Positions 34,501 through 42,800 of a stretch of DNA of 64,000 bases are shown here, in pieces. A program made the position numbers and the translations under genes. Source of the stretch: Phycisphaera sp. (GTDB lineage: Bacteria; Planctomycetota; Phycisphaerae; Phycisphaerales; Zrk34); assembly GCA_016125285.1 (NCBI GenBank), contig WGMA01000028.1:147131-211130 (forward strand), in the 5' to 3' direction. The notes beneath the pieces are model-generated. The model made no database searches. It had not been told where the DNA came from and saw nothing but the letters and a program-made list of their open reading frames with translations. Positions within the stretch are counted from its first letter, which is position 1; each line of letters starts with the position of its first letter.

Positions 34501-34618
34501 CCGGCCGCAGATCGAGGCTTATTGTGAGGTCGTCGCGCGGATGTACGGGCTGGACGGGGCGAGCGTGACGGCAAAGCTGCTGTATGTGTCGCGCGGCGAG
34601 GTGTGGCACGTGGGTTGA
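31544..34618 (+). CDS. addA: AddA-like UvrD/Rep-family helicase-nuclease
   Basis: 1024 residues from GTG 31544. All SF1A motifs are seen: ASAGSGKTYT (Walker A), FASTFTRKAAGEI (Ia), VLLDEFQDTS (II), ADPKQSIYAWRGG (III), SYRSS (IV), MTVHASKGLEFDIVVLPE (V) and FLYVAVTRARHAL (VI). The C-terminus has a second nuclease of RecB type (EVIDYKTDREID, then YRPQIEAY). Together with addB this makes a two-nuclease AddAB-type complex that would resect DNA ends. No RecBCD genes and no RecD are seen. The stop codon forms the first bases of a TTTTCCA hairpin. Confidence 0.92.
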   Translation: MIHLPREMIIASAGSGKTYTMSCRYIRLLTLGEPVRRVFASTFTRKAAGEILDRVLTMLAGAALDDAKCAELAAHADTPGLTRDGAMELLANVARELHTLNIGTLDSFFVRTARAFAYELGLPPAWGIASEPVDTQLRTEAIHRMLREDDPQPLVDLMRRVHMGDAGRSVHETLLSLVGELHAVYRQTHRLRFDPWVWFDAPDPRRVLSDEDLEALIEALSTYDVPLTKAGTPNKTWANALTSLADIARQREWESIAKAGLGKKVIDDDLVFSSSEIPGELVTKIRQLLAYASAVKVRALCEKTTAARDLVARFDREYQALKVARRAYRFEDITEMLGGGKLSGRLDELFYRLDGRIAHVLLDEFQDTSLQQWDALSPIADEVMQSDGDRATLIVADPKQSIYAWRGGEPALLDDVQARYALDERPLPKSYRSSPVIIDAVNDLFGDIAGNAAMGRYRDDAAAWSRWFTMHDTARRELPGRVRVVTAPATGDKPWGAAMRHAAEIARDLHAAAPGFSIGVLTRTNHAVRRVIYELRQMGVTCSEEGGNPLTDSVAVTAVLSLLTMADHPGDTAARFHVASTPVGAVVGFTDHADDVAAQRVAHDVRRRLLVEGYGDSIAAWAKDIAPSCDEAELKRLVQLVELACGVEAEATLRPGDFVRYVEATRVEDPTSADVRAMTVHASKGLEFDIVVLPELDKAMVGGGGLNAATMVHYRDAPTGPITRVFPRANQQLQDLAPACKEIMRQNESHQMRDSLGFLYVAVTRARHALHVVLNPERGRGTPLFADVVMEGLCGVDHRSARDAGGAVLHEAGEADWHVALERRIAAEAAYDEPECALAETGGRRLRGLGRTSPSQREGGRMVDVAQRLRLDAPEAMAYGTQVHEAMQRVIWADDDSAAALAAESAEVARVLGHAAVRDALSRTAYPADADIVVLNEHPFAVRDGDNVMTGFIDRLVLVRDKSTGRVTAAEVIDYKTDREIDVEHYRPQIEAYCEVVARMYGLDGASVTAKLLYVSRGEVWHVG

Positions 34619-34699
34619 TTTTCCATTTTCCATTTTCCATTGGGTACGTGCTGGGCGACATGCGCTGTCCGCGTCCAGTCGTGGGCCAAATGGAAAATG
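34617..34699. repeat. TTTTCCA-type hairpin between addA and mtnA
   Basis: Left arm ATTTTCCATTTTCCATTTTCCATT (split TTTTCCA units, 34618-34641), GC-rich loop, right arm CAAATGGAAAATG (34687-34699). The addA stop TGA runs into the left arm and the mtnA -10 box starts 8 bases after the right arm. Confidence 0.8.
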
Positions 34700-34707
34700 A
34701 CATCTGC

Positions 34708-34713
34708 TAACAT
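34708..34713 (+). promoter_or_regulatory. Extended -10 box of mtnA
   Basis: TGCTAACAT, 7 bases before ATG 34721. Confidence 0.45.
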
Positions 34714-34720
34714 GCCCGGC

Positions 34721-35734
34721 ATGACGACTACGAATCACAATCGGCCGGCGACGATCGAGTGGGTCGGCGACGCGGCGAGCGGGCATCTGCGGCTGATCGA
34801 TCAGACGAAGCTGCCCGGGGCACTGGAGTACCTCGACTGTCAAGACGTCGGCAGCGTGTGGCACGCGATCAAGCGGCTGAGCGTGCGCGGGGCGCCGGCG
34901 ATCGGCGTGTCGGCGGCGTACGGGTGTGTGATCGGGGCGCAGGCGGGTACGTTCGGCGAGTCCGCGGACTATCTGGCGACGAGCCGGCCCACGGCGGTGA
35001 ACCTCTTCTGGGCGATCGACCGCATGAAGGGCCTCGGCACGGCCGACCCGGCACGGCTGCTCGACGAGGCGAAGGCGATCCACGCGGAGGACGCGGCGAT
35101 GTGCGACGCGATCGGGCGGAACGCGATGCGCCTGATCAAGGAGGGCGGCGGGGTGCTGACGCACTGCAACGCCGGGGCGCTGGCGACGGCGGGGATCGGC
35201 ACGGCGACGGCGCCGATGTACACGGCCCACGACGCCGGTCGCAAGTTCCGGGTGTACGCCGACGAGACGCGGCCGCTGCTGCAGGGCGCGCGGTTGACGG
35301 CGTGGGAACTGCAGCAGGCGGGGATCGACGTGACGCTGATCTGCGATAACATGGCGGCGTCGGTGATGCGGGAGGGCAAGATCGACGTGGTGATCACCGG
35401 GGCGGACCGCATCGCACGCAACGGGGACGCGGCGAACAAGATCGGGACCTATAATCTGGCGGTTCTCGCCAGGCACCACGGCATCCCGTTTTACATCGCC
35501 GCCCCGACCAGCACGTTCGACCTGGCGTGCCCGAGCGGGGCGGACATCCCGATCGAGCAGCGGGAGCCGGCCGAGGTGCAGACGGCGATGGGGCACCCGC
35601 TCGCCCCGGCGGACGTGAAGGTATACAACCCGGCGTTCGACGTGACCCCGGCGGAGCTGATCACGGCGATTATCACGGAAAAAGGCGTGATTGAGCCCGT
35701 CACCGAGGACGCGGTGCGGGGGATGGTCGGGTAG
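34721..35734 (+). CDS. mtnA: S-methyl-5-thioribose-1-phosphate isomerase
   Basis: 337 residues from ATG 34721; an ATG at 34712 lies inside the -10 box and the longer frame to 34640 is repeat-encoded. It isomerises MTR-1-P to MTRu-1-P in methionine salvage; some planctomycete homologues may act on ribose-1,5-bisphosphate instead. Seen: LLCQ-like LPGALEYLDCQDV, SVRGAPAIGVSAAYG, LTHCNAGALATAG with the catalytic Cys, VYADETRPLLQGARLTAWEL, VITGADRIARNGDAANKIGTY with the catalytic Asp, and PFYIAAPTSTFD. No other salvage genes are adjacent. Confidence 0.93.
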   Translation: MTTTNHNRPATIEWVGDAASGHLRLIDQTKLPGALEYLDCQDVGSVWHAIKRLSVRGAPAIGVSAAYGCVIGAQAGTFGESADYLATSRPTAVNLFWAIDRMKGLGTADPARLLDEAKAIHAEDAAMCDAIGRNAMRLIKEGGGVLTHCNAGALATAGIGTATAPMYTAHDAGRKFRVYADETRPLLQGARLTAWELQQAGIDVTLICDNMAASVMREGKIDVVITGADRIARNGDAANKIGTYNLAVLARHHGIPFYIAAPTSTFDLACPSGADIPIEQREPAEVQTAMGHPLAPADVKVYNPAFDVTPAELITAIITEKGVIEPVTEDAVRGMVG

Positions 35735-35736
35735 GC

Positions 35737-35862
35737 ATTTTCCATTTTCCATTTGCCACTTTTCATTTTCCATTTCGGATTCCAACGCGGCGTATTTCGG
35801 CGAGGCATCGAGCAAGCGGGGACAAATGGAAATTGGAAAATGGCAAATGGAAAATGGAAAAT
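35737..35862. repeat. TTTTCCA-type hairpin after mtnA
   Basis: Bases 35737-35758 are the exact reverse complement of 35841-35862 (22 bp). The loop contains further TTTTCA/TTTCGG units. A stray half unit CCTTTTCCATTTGACA lies at 35895-35910 and provides a perfect TTGACA -35 for the next gene. Confidence 0.9.
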
Positions 35863-35904
35863 CTTCAGCCGGCGTAACCCCGGTGAGAATCGGACCTTTT
35901 CCAT

Positions 35905-35934
35905 TTGACAAGGTGTGGTAACCGCGGGTACTTT
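35905..35934 (+). promoter_or_regulatory. Promoter of the HEAT-like protein gene
   Basis: TTGACA (35905-35910), 18 bases, TACTTT (35929-35934). The -35 overlaps the end of a repeat half unit. The resulting leader to 36075 is about 135 bases and includes a GTCCAC-CGA-GTGGAC hairpin. Confidence 0.5.
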
Positions 35935-36074
35935 TTATGGCCACCAGCCGGCGCAGAACATATGCTTTGGATATGGGGTTGGCTTCGTCCATGCAAGGGG
36001 TTGCGCGTGCTGGGTTGGGTTGATGTCCACCGAGTGGACCGACGGGTTCGTCCACTGGCAACAGGGAGCGTCTT

Positions 36075-38291
36075 ATGACACGTTTCGGTTTGGCCCTCGT
36101 CACCTGTGTTCTGATCACCTGCAGCGCGGCGCCGCTCTTCGCCCAGGAAGAGGTCACGCCGCTGCGGATGGCCGACAAGGCGAAGCTCCCGCCGGACATC
36201 GCCAAGGCCCTGGACCTCTGGGAAGACTACGTCCATTACCTGCGCATCGCCCAGACGGAGCTGTCGACCAGCGCCGGCACGGCGTTCCTGGCGGTGGACC
36301 TCGACCCCGCGCAGCTGCTGCTGGTCGTCGACGAGCTGTCGCCGTACCGCGACTTCGACATCACGCTCGTGCGTGCCCAGAAGCTCGAGGGCGCCGTCGG
36401 TGACCTGGCGAAGAAGGTTGAAAAGAAGATCCACGACGCCCGGCTTTCGCTGGCGCGTGAGGGCAAGCGTATCCGCGCCGCGATCGAGGAACTGGACGAC
36501 GGTCTGCGTCAGCGTCTGCTGGCCCAGGATCGTTTGGCCAAGGCCGGCGAGTACGCGGTGCCGCAGATGCTGCAGGTGCTGCAGAGCTCGACGACCGAGG
36601 ACCGCACGCTCAGCCCGTTCGTGATCGAGACGATGGTGAAGATCGGCCGCCCGGTCGTCGCGCCGCTGTGCGAGTCGCTGGACGAGCTGCCGGCGACGAC
36701 GAAGCAGCAGGTCGCCGAGGTGCTGGCCCGCATCGGTTACCCGATGTCGCTGCCGTACCTCAAGGCCGAGATGGAGAAGCCCGGCGTCGACAACGACACG
36801 CAGCAGGTGCTGACGATCGCGTTCAACACCGTGCTGGAGCGGACCGGGATCCCGGCGGACACCACCGCCGCGCAGCTGTTCCTGATGCTCGCCGAGGACT
36901 TCTACAAGCACCGCGAGAGCCTGATCCTCGATCCGAAGGCGGACTTTAACCTGATGTGGAGCTACGCGTCGGGTTCGGGTCTGTCGGCGATGGAGATCCC
37001 CACGCCGATCTACTTCGACGCGATGTCGATGCGTGCGTCGAAGCGTGCGTTGAAGCTGAACCCGGACATGGCCGCGGCGCTGAGCCTGTGGCTCACGGCG
37101 GACTTCCGCCGCGAGAACAACCTGCCGGCCGGTGCGACCGACCCGTCCTACGCCGGGATGCGCAGCCCGCACTTCTACGCCACGCTCGCCGGTCCGGACC
37201 ACATCCACCCGGTGCTGCACCGCGCCCTCGAGGACATGGACGCCGAACTGGCGCTGGACGCGATCCGCGCCCTGCGCAGCACGTCGAGCACCCGCAACCT
37301 GCTGAACGTCGAGGGCAGCCTCCAGCCGCTGATCGCCGCGATGAACTACCCCGATCGCCGCGTCCGCTTCGAGGCGGCGTTCGCGATCTCCGAGTCGCAG
37401 CCGCACGTCGAGTTCTCCGGCGCCCAGCGCGTGGTGCCGGTGCTCGGTGAGGCGACGCGTGAGGCCGGCAAGCTCTACGCCGCGGTCATCGCTCCGTCGA
37501 TCGACGAGATCAACGGGACGGTCACGATGGTGCAGAGCGGTGGTCAGTACCAGGTGCTGATGGGCAACACGATCGAGGTGATCCAGGCCCAGGTGTCGTC
37601 GACGCCGGGCGTGGACCTGATCGCCGTCAACACGTCGCCCGAGCAGGCCGAGTCGATCATCGTCGCGGCCCGTCGCCACTTCAAGCTGATGTCGACGCCG
37701 ATCCTGATCTTCACCGACGCCGACTCGCTGGCGGCGGTCAACCGTCGCCTCGGCTCCAAGCCGATGGTGTTCGTGGTCGACAAGAACGCCGCGGCCGACG
37801 CGATCACCGCCGCGGTGCAGCGTGCCACGCAGTCCAGCTTCGGCGCCAAGCTGAACGATCAGCAGGCCCAGGACTACGCGGTCAGCGCCCTGATGATCCT
37901 CAAGAAGCTGCAGCTTCAGCACGGCGACACGTTCAACGCCACCGAGGCCGAGTCGGCGCTGACCGAGGCCCTCAAGGACACGCGTGAGCCGGTCATCCTC
38001 GGGGCGGGCGCCACGCTGGCGACGTTCCCGTCCGTCGAGGCCCAGCAGGCCCTCGGCCAGGTCGCGATCTCCGGCGACGTCGGCGTGACCCTCCAGGTCG
38101 ATCTGCTCCGCAGCCTCGCCGCGTCGGCCCGCATGAACGGCAACCAGCTGTCCGACATCCAGATTGATCGCCTGATCGACCTGATCACCAAGACGCCCGC
38201 CGGTGACCTCGCCGACGCGGCCTCCGAGGCCTACGGAGCCCTCAACCTGCCGACCTCCCGCGGCGTCGACCTCATCGTCGGCGGCAAGTAA
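36075..38291 (+). CDS. Secreted HEAT-like repeat protein with central receiver-like domain
   Basis: 738 residues. A signal peptide (1-24, cleaved after LFA) indicates export. Residues 60-330 and 360-470 are helical pairs reminiscent of HEAT repeats (VVAPLCESLDELPATTKQQVAEVLARIG; ALDAIRALRSTSSTRNLLNVEGSLQPLI, here in two halves). Residues about 480-590 form an alternating alpha/beta stretch (VDLIAVNTSPEQAESIIVAA, MSTPILIFTDADS, GSKPMVFVVDKNA) that looks like a response-regulator receiver fold without the phosphoacceptor Asp-rich pocket. Helical repeats resume to the end. GGGAGCG precedes the ATG. Function unknown; a secreted scaffold is plausible. Confidence 0.78.
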   Translation: MTRFGLALVTCVLITCSAAPLFAQEEVTPLRMADKAKLPPDIAKALDLWEDYVHYLRIAQTELSTSAGTAFLAVDLDPAQLLLVVDELSPYRDFDITLVRAQKLEGAVGDLAKKVEKKIHDARLSLAREGKRIRAAIEELDDGLRQRLLAQDRLAKAGEYAVPQMLQVLQSSTTEDRTLSPFVIETMVKIGRPVVAPLCESLDELPATTKQQVAEVLARIGYPMSLPYLKAEMEKPGVDNDTQQVLTIAFNTVLERTGIPADTTAAQLFLMLAEDFYKHRESLILDPKADFNLMWSYASGSGLSAMEIPTPIYFDAMSMRASKRALKLNPDMAAALSLWLTADFRRENNLPAGATDPSYAGMRSPHFYATLAGPDHIHPVLHRALEDMDAELALDAIRALRSTSSTRNLLNVEGSLQPLIAAMNYPDRRVRFEAAFAISESQPHVEFSGAQRVVPVLGEATREAGKLYAAVIAPSIDEINGTVTMVQSGGQYQVLMGNTIEVIQAQVSSTPGVDLIAVNTSPEQAESIIVAARRHFKLMSTPILIFTDADSLAAVNRRLGSKPMVFVVDKNAAADAITAAVQRATQSSFGAKLNDQQAQDYAVSALMILKKLQLQHGDTFNATEAESALTEALKDTREPVILGAGATLATFPSVEAQQALGQVAISGDVGVTLQVDLLRSLAASARMNGNQLSDIQIDRLIDLITKTPAGDLADAASEAYGALNLPTSRGVDLIVGGK

Positions 38292-38322
38292 GCCCGCGAC
38301 ACCGATCACACGATCTCCCCAA

Positions 38323-38350
38323 CCCCGGTCGCACGCGGCCGGGGTTTTTT
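38323..38350 (+). terminator. Terminator after the HEAT-like gene
   Basis: CCCCGGTCG...CGGCCGGGG hairpin followed by six T at 38345-38350. Confidence 0.8.
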
Positions 38351-38447
38351 ATTCCCTCGCCGGGTCCGACCGCGCTGTCGACATCACGCGTGACGGCGTC
38401 GCTCCGCTACAATGCGGGCTCGATTGACCACAGGGGCGTGGGCAACG

Positions 38448-39779
38448 ATGAGTCAGAACCTACAGGTCAGCCTGGCCAACTGGGAGACGGTGTTCCGCGA
38501 GGCGCTCGCCGACGAGACGCTGCGCAGCGAGCGGCTGCGCGCCGCGGCGCTGTCCCTGGCGATGCTCATCGCCGTGGCGACCTACCTGGCGATGACGCAC
38601 CGGCCCGAGTGGTTCAGCCTCAGCGACAAGCTGCACGCGGCGTTCCGCGACCAGCAGCAGATCGTCCTTGGCCTGCTCGGCGGGGCGATCCTCTACGAGA
38701 TGACGCTCTGGGTGATCGTCGGGCGGTGGCTGCATCGCCGCGCGCGACCGCACGGCATCTGGCGATACGCCAACGCCTGCGTCGAGACGTGCTGCCCGAC
38801 GCTGCTCATCGTCGTCATGGTCCGCGCGTTCGGCCCGTCGCAGGGGCTCGTCTCCGTGCCCGTGCTGCTGTACCTGCTGTTGATCCTGCTCGCGACGCTC
38901 AGCCTTGACTCGCTGCTGTGCCTGTTCGTCGGCGTGATCTCGACCGTCGCGTACATCGTCGTCGCCTACCGGACGCACGATCCCGCGCCCGCGGCGGACC
39001 TTGCGCTCATCGCCTCGCCGCATCATTACATCATCACGGGCGTCGTGCTGCTCGTGTGCGGCGGCGTCGCGGGCTTCGTCGCCTCGCGCATCCGCCGCCA
39101 CCTGTCCGTGTCGCTGCGCACCATCGAGGAACGCAACCGCGCCGTGAGCATCTTCGGCCAGCACGTCTCGCCCGCCGTCGCCCGCAAGCTGCTCAACCAG
39201 CACGTCGAGTCGACCGGCGAGCTGCGGCACGTGTGCATCATGTTCCTCGACATCCGCAACTTCAGCAGCTTCGCCGCGCGGCACGAACCGGCCTACGTGA
39301 TGGACTACCTCAACGTGCTGTTCGGCCGACTCATCGACGTGGTCAACGACAACGGCGGCATCATCAACAAGTTCCTCGGCGACGGGTTCATGGCGGTGTT
39401 CGGCGCGCCGGTCGACGACGACGAGCACTGCCGCCACGCCGTGCAGGCGTCGCTGGCCATCCTCGACACCATCGAAAAGATGAACGCCGCCGACGAGATC
39501 CCCGCCACGCGCATCGGCATCGGCCTGCACGTCGGCGACGCGGTCACCGGCAACGTCGGGTCGCAGTCCCGCAAGGAGTACACAATCATCGGCGACGTGG
39601 TGAACACCGCCAGCCGCATCGAGCAGGCGACCAAGCAGTTCAACGCCACGCTGCTGGCGTCCGACAAGGTCTGCATCGTGGTCGACGGCGACGTCGTGCC
39701 GTCCGATCAGATCGAGGACCTCGGCGACGTCGAGCTCAAGGGGCTCAAGCACCCGGTGCACCTGTTCAAGCTGGCGTAG
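38448..39779 (+). CDS. Membrane adenylate/guanylate cyclase, class III
   Basis: 443 residues from ATG 38448; the longer frame begins inside a TACAAT -10 box at 38408-38413. Five to six membrane spans fill residues 25-215, then a HAMP-like linker (SRIRRHLSVSLRTIEERNR) and a class III catalytic domain at about 265-435: MFLDIRNFSSFAARHEP with metal Asp, FLGDGFMAVFGAP with the second Asp, and EYTIIGDVVNTASRIEQ with the transition-state Asn/Arg. The purine-selecting position looks like the adenylate type (Lys-Glu then Asp in QSRKEYTIIGD). It makes cAMP in response to a membrane signal that is not known. Confidence 0.9.
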   Translation: MSQNLQVSLANWETVFREALADETLRSERLRAAALSLAMLIAVATYLAMTHRPEWFSLSDKLHAAFRDQQQIVLGLLGGAILYEMTLWVIVGRWLHRRARPHGIWRYANACVETCCPTLLIVVMVRAFGPSQGLVSVPVLLYLLLILLATLSLDSLLCLFVGVISTVAYIVVAYRTHDPAPAADLALIASPHHYIITGVVLLVCGGVAGFVASRIRRHLSVSLRTIEERNRAVSIFGQHVSPAVARKLLNQHVESTGELRHVCIMFLDIRNFSSFAARHEPAYVMDYLNVLFGRLIDVVNDNGGIINKFLGDGFMAVFGAPVDDDEHCRHAVQASLAILDTIEKMNAADEIPATRIGIGLHVGDAVTGNVGSQSRKEYTIIGDVVNTASRIEQATKQFNATLLASDKVCIVVDGDVVPSDQIEDLGDVELKGLKHPVHLFKLA

Positions 39780-39824
39780 TTGGGGGTTGACGACATATGG
39801 GCGATGACGTCGCCGGTAGGATCG

Positions 39825-39843
39825 ATCCGAAATCCGAAATCCC
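39825..39843. repeat. GATTTCG-type repeat, single arm
   Basis: GATCCGAAATCCGAAATCC between the cyclase and the convergent RND gene. Same units as the two-armed element at 49600-49682. Confidence 0.6.
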
Positions 39844-39845
39844 CA

Positions 39846-42800
39846 TCACGCAGCGTCGGGCTTGGACGCCTCGACGATGCCGACCTTGCTCGCCACCGCC
39901 CGCAGGCCGTAGCCGAGGTCGAACACGATCGACAGCAGCAGCGGCACGAGCACGAGCGTGAAGATGGTCGAGACCATCAGGCCGCCGACCACGACGGAGC
40001 CGAGGCCGCGGTACAGCTCGCTGCCCGCCCCGGGGAACAGCACGAGCGGGAGCATGCCGCCGACGCTGGTGAACATCGTCATGAAGATGGGGCGGACGCG
40101 CGTGCGGACGGACTCGGCGATCGCCTCGTGCGGAGGCAGCTTGTGGGTGATGTCGCCGTCCATCTGCACGTCGGCCTCGCCGCGCATCAGGTTCAGCGCC
40201 TGATGCACGATGAGGATGGCGTTATTGACGACGATGCCGATGAGGATCACGAAGCCGAGCATGGTCAGCACGTCAAGCTGCTGCTCGGGGTGCGGGATCA
40301 TCACGCCGGGCACGCCGCGCTGCACGAGGTCAAGGCCGATGAACCCACCGACCGTCGCCAGCGGCACGCTGAACATGATCACCAGCGGGTAGAACCAGCT
40401 CTCGAACAGGGCGGCCATCAGCAGGAACACCACCACCAGCGCGAGGAACATGCGGCTCGTGATCAGGTTGTACAGGCTCGCGGTCGTGTCGTCCTTGTGC
40501 CACTCGCCGAGCAGCGCCCGGCGGACTTCCTTCAGCTTCGCGGCGGTGCCGGCCATGTTCGTGCGGACCGTCGGCGGGATCAGGCCCTCGTTACGCATCG
40601 CCTGGATCTCCGTGTCGATGTCCGCCATCGCCAGCTCCAGCGGGTACTCGTCGGAGAGGTTCAGCTCGAGCGTGACGGCACGCTGCTCCTCGACGCGTGT
40701 GATCTGCTGCGGGGCGACGGAGCGCGTCACGTCGCGCACGCTGTCGAGGGTGACGATCCGGTCGCTCGACGTCGCCAGCGGCAGCTCGCGCATGTACTCC
40801 GCGTTGCCCGACTCGCTGTTGTACGCACGCACCTTCAGGTCGATCGTGTCGCCGTGGTAGAGGTAGTCGCCGATGATCATGCCGTCGCCGAGCACCTGCA
40901 CGGCCGTGTTGATGTCGCGCTGGGAGAGGCCCACGTCGGCGGCCGCGGCGTCCTTCACGTCGCTGCGTGTGACGCGCACCTCGAGGCCGGGCTTGTCGAA
41001 GTTGGAGGGCGTGGGCGTGACGCGGCCGAACTTCGCCATCAGGCGCGGCAGCAGCAGCTCGGCCGCGGCGGAGACCTCGTCGAGGTTCGGGCCGACGACC
41101 TCGATCAGGATGCCGCCGCCCGAGCCGATCGCCGCGGTGCGGAACAGCGGCATCTGCGTCGCGAACCCGCGCACGCCCGGCAGGTCCCTCACGGTGTTGT
41201 TGACCAGCGCGCCCACCGGCGCCACGCGCTGCCCGTCGGCGCTGATCGCGCCCATGAACAGCCGGTCGCCGATCGCCACGAAGAAGAAGTTCGCCACCGC
41301 CGGCGGGTTCTCCTCCATGTGCGTCTCGCCCGTCATCATGTTGTACATCGGGATCGGCGGCAGCTTCTCGTGCGCGTCGGGGTGCAGATACGCATCCCAG
41401 TACGGCTTGATGCTCGGCTCGATCCGCATGCCGAGCGATTCTTTCTGGTCGAGGTTGTAGCCCGGCGGCGGAAACAGCATCGCAAACACGAGGTTGCGGT
41501 TGCCGGTCGGCAGGTAGCTCGACGGCGGCATCAACACGTAGCTCAGCCACACCGACAGACCCGTCATCGCGATGATGATCGCCGGACGCAGCGACCACGC
41601 GACCGCCGGCCACGTCATCATCCACAGCAGCAGGCGGCTGAAGCCCTGCGTGAGGCCCGCGAACAGCGGGCGCAGGCCGAGCATGTTCGACAGGCCGAAC
41701 ATGTGCGGCTTCTTCGCCGTCGCGTCGTCCGACGGCGGGGCGGCCTTGCGATTGCCGAGCAGGCGCGCCGCGGCCGCGGGGATCACGGTGATCGACACGA
41801 TCAGGCTCAGCGACACCGCCGCGCAGATCGCCAGCGAGATGTCGCGGAACATCTGCCCGGCCTCTTCCTTGATCGTCAGCACGGGGATGAACACCGCGAC
41901 GGTCGTGAGCGTGGAGGCGAGGATCGCGCCCCAGACCTCCTTCGTCGCCTTGTACGCCGCCGACGCCGCGTCCTGGCCGAGCTTGCGGTGGCGGTCGATG
42001 TTCTCGAGCACCACGATCGCGTTGTCGACCACCATGCCGACTGCGAACGCGAGACCGGCGAGGCTGATGACGTTGATGTTGCGGCCCATCATCGTCATGG
42101 CCGTGAACGTGCCGATGACCGAGATCGGGATCGCCAGCGCGATCACCAGCGTCGACCGCACCGACCACAGGAAGATCAGCAGCACCGCGATCGCGAGCGA
42201 ACCGCCGACGTAGAGGTTCGAGTTCACCAGCTCCAGCGCCTGATCGATGTAGACCGTCTGGTCGTACACCTTCTCCAGCTTGATTTCGCCGTTGAGGTGG
42301 AGGCGGCGGGCCTCGGCGGGCAGCATGTTCTGCTTGACCCACTCGATCTTGTCCTCGTAGTCCTTCATCACCTGGATGACGTTGGACCCCACCTCACGCT
42401 GCGCGTTGAACGCCAGCACGCGCTCGCCGCGCGACCGCACGATGCGGGCCGGTTCCTTGTACGCCAGCTCCACCGCCCGGCAGACGTCCTTGACCTTCAC
42501 GACCGGCTCGCCGGGCGCGCTGAGCAGCGTGTTCTCGATCTCCTCGACGCGTTCGTAGCGGCCGATCGCCCGCACGGGCACGTCGCGCTTGCCCTCGTTG
42601 ATGCGGCCGGCCGAGGCGTTGGCGTTCTGCGCCCGCAGCTTCGAGACGAGCATCTCGTAGCTGATGCCGCGCTGCGCCATCGCCACCGGGTCGACCTGCA
42701 CCTGCACCTCGCGCTCGAACCCGCCGAGCACGTTCACCTCGCTGACGTTCTTCGTGCGTTCGAGCTCGGGCTTGACGTCCTCCTCGAAGAAGTCCTGCAG

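Noticed and set aside
35740..35862. Possible CRISPR array because of short tandem units
   Set aside because: Units are 7 bases without spacers, in two complementary arms; no cas genes are near.
35937..36023. A 28-codon ORF in the leader of the HEAT-like gene as a regulatory peptide
   Set aside because: It starts 3 bases after the -10 box, has no codon bias or stall run, and no terminator/antiterminator pair follows.
31271..36205. A minus-strand frame of 1644 codons across addA, mtnA and repeats
   Set aside because: It is Arg/His/Leu-rich shadow translation of high-GC genes on the plus strand with no domain motifs.
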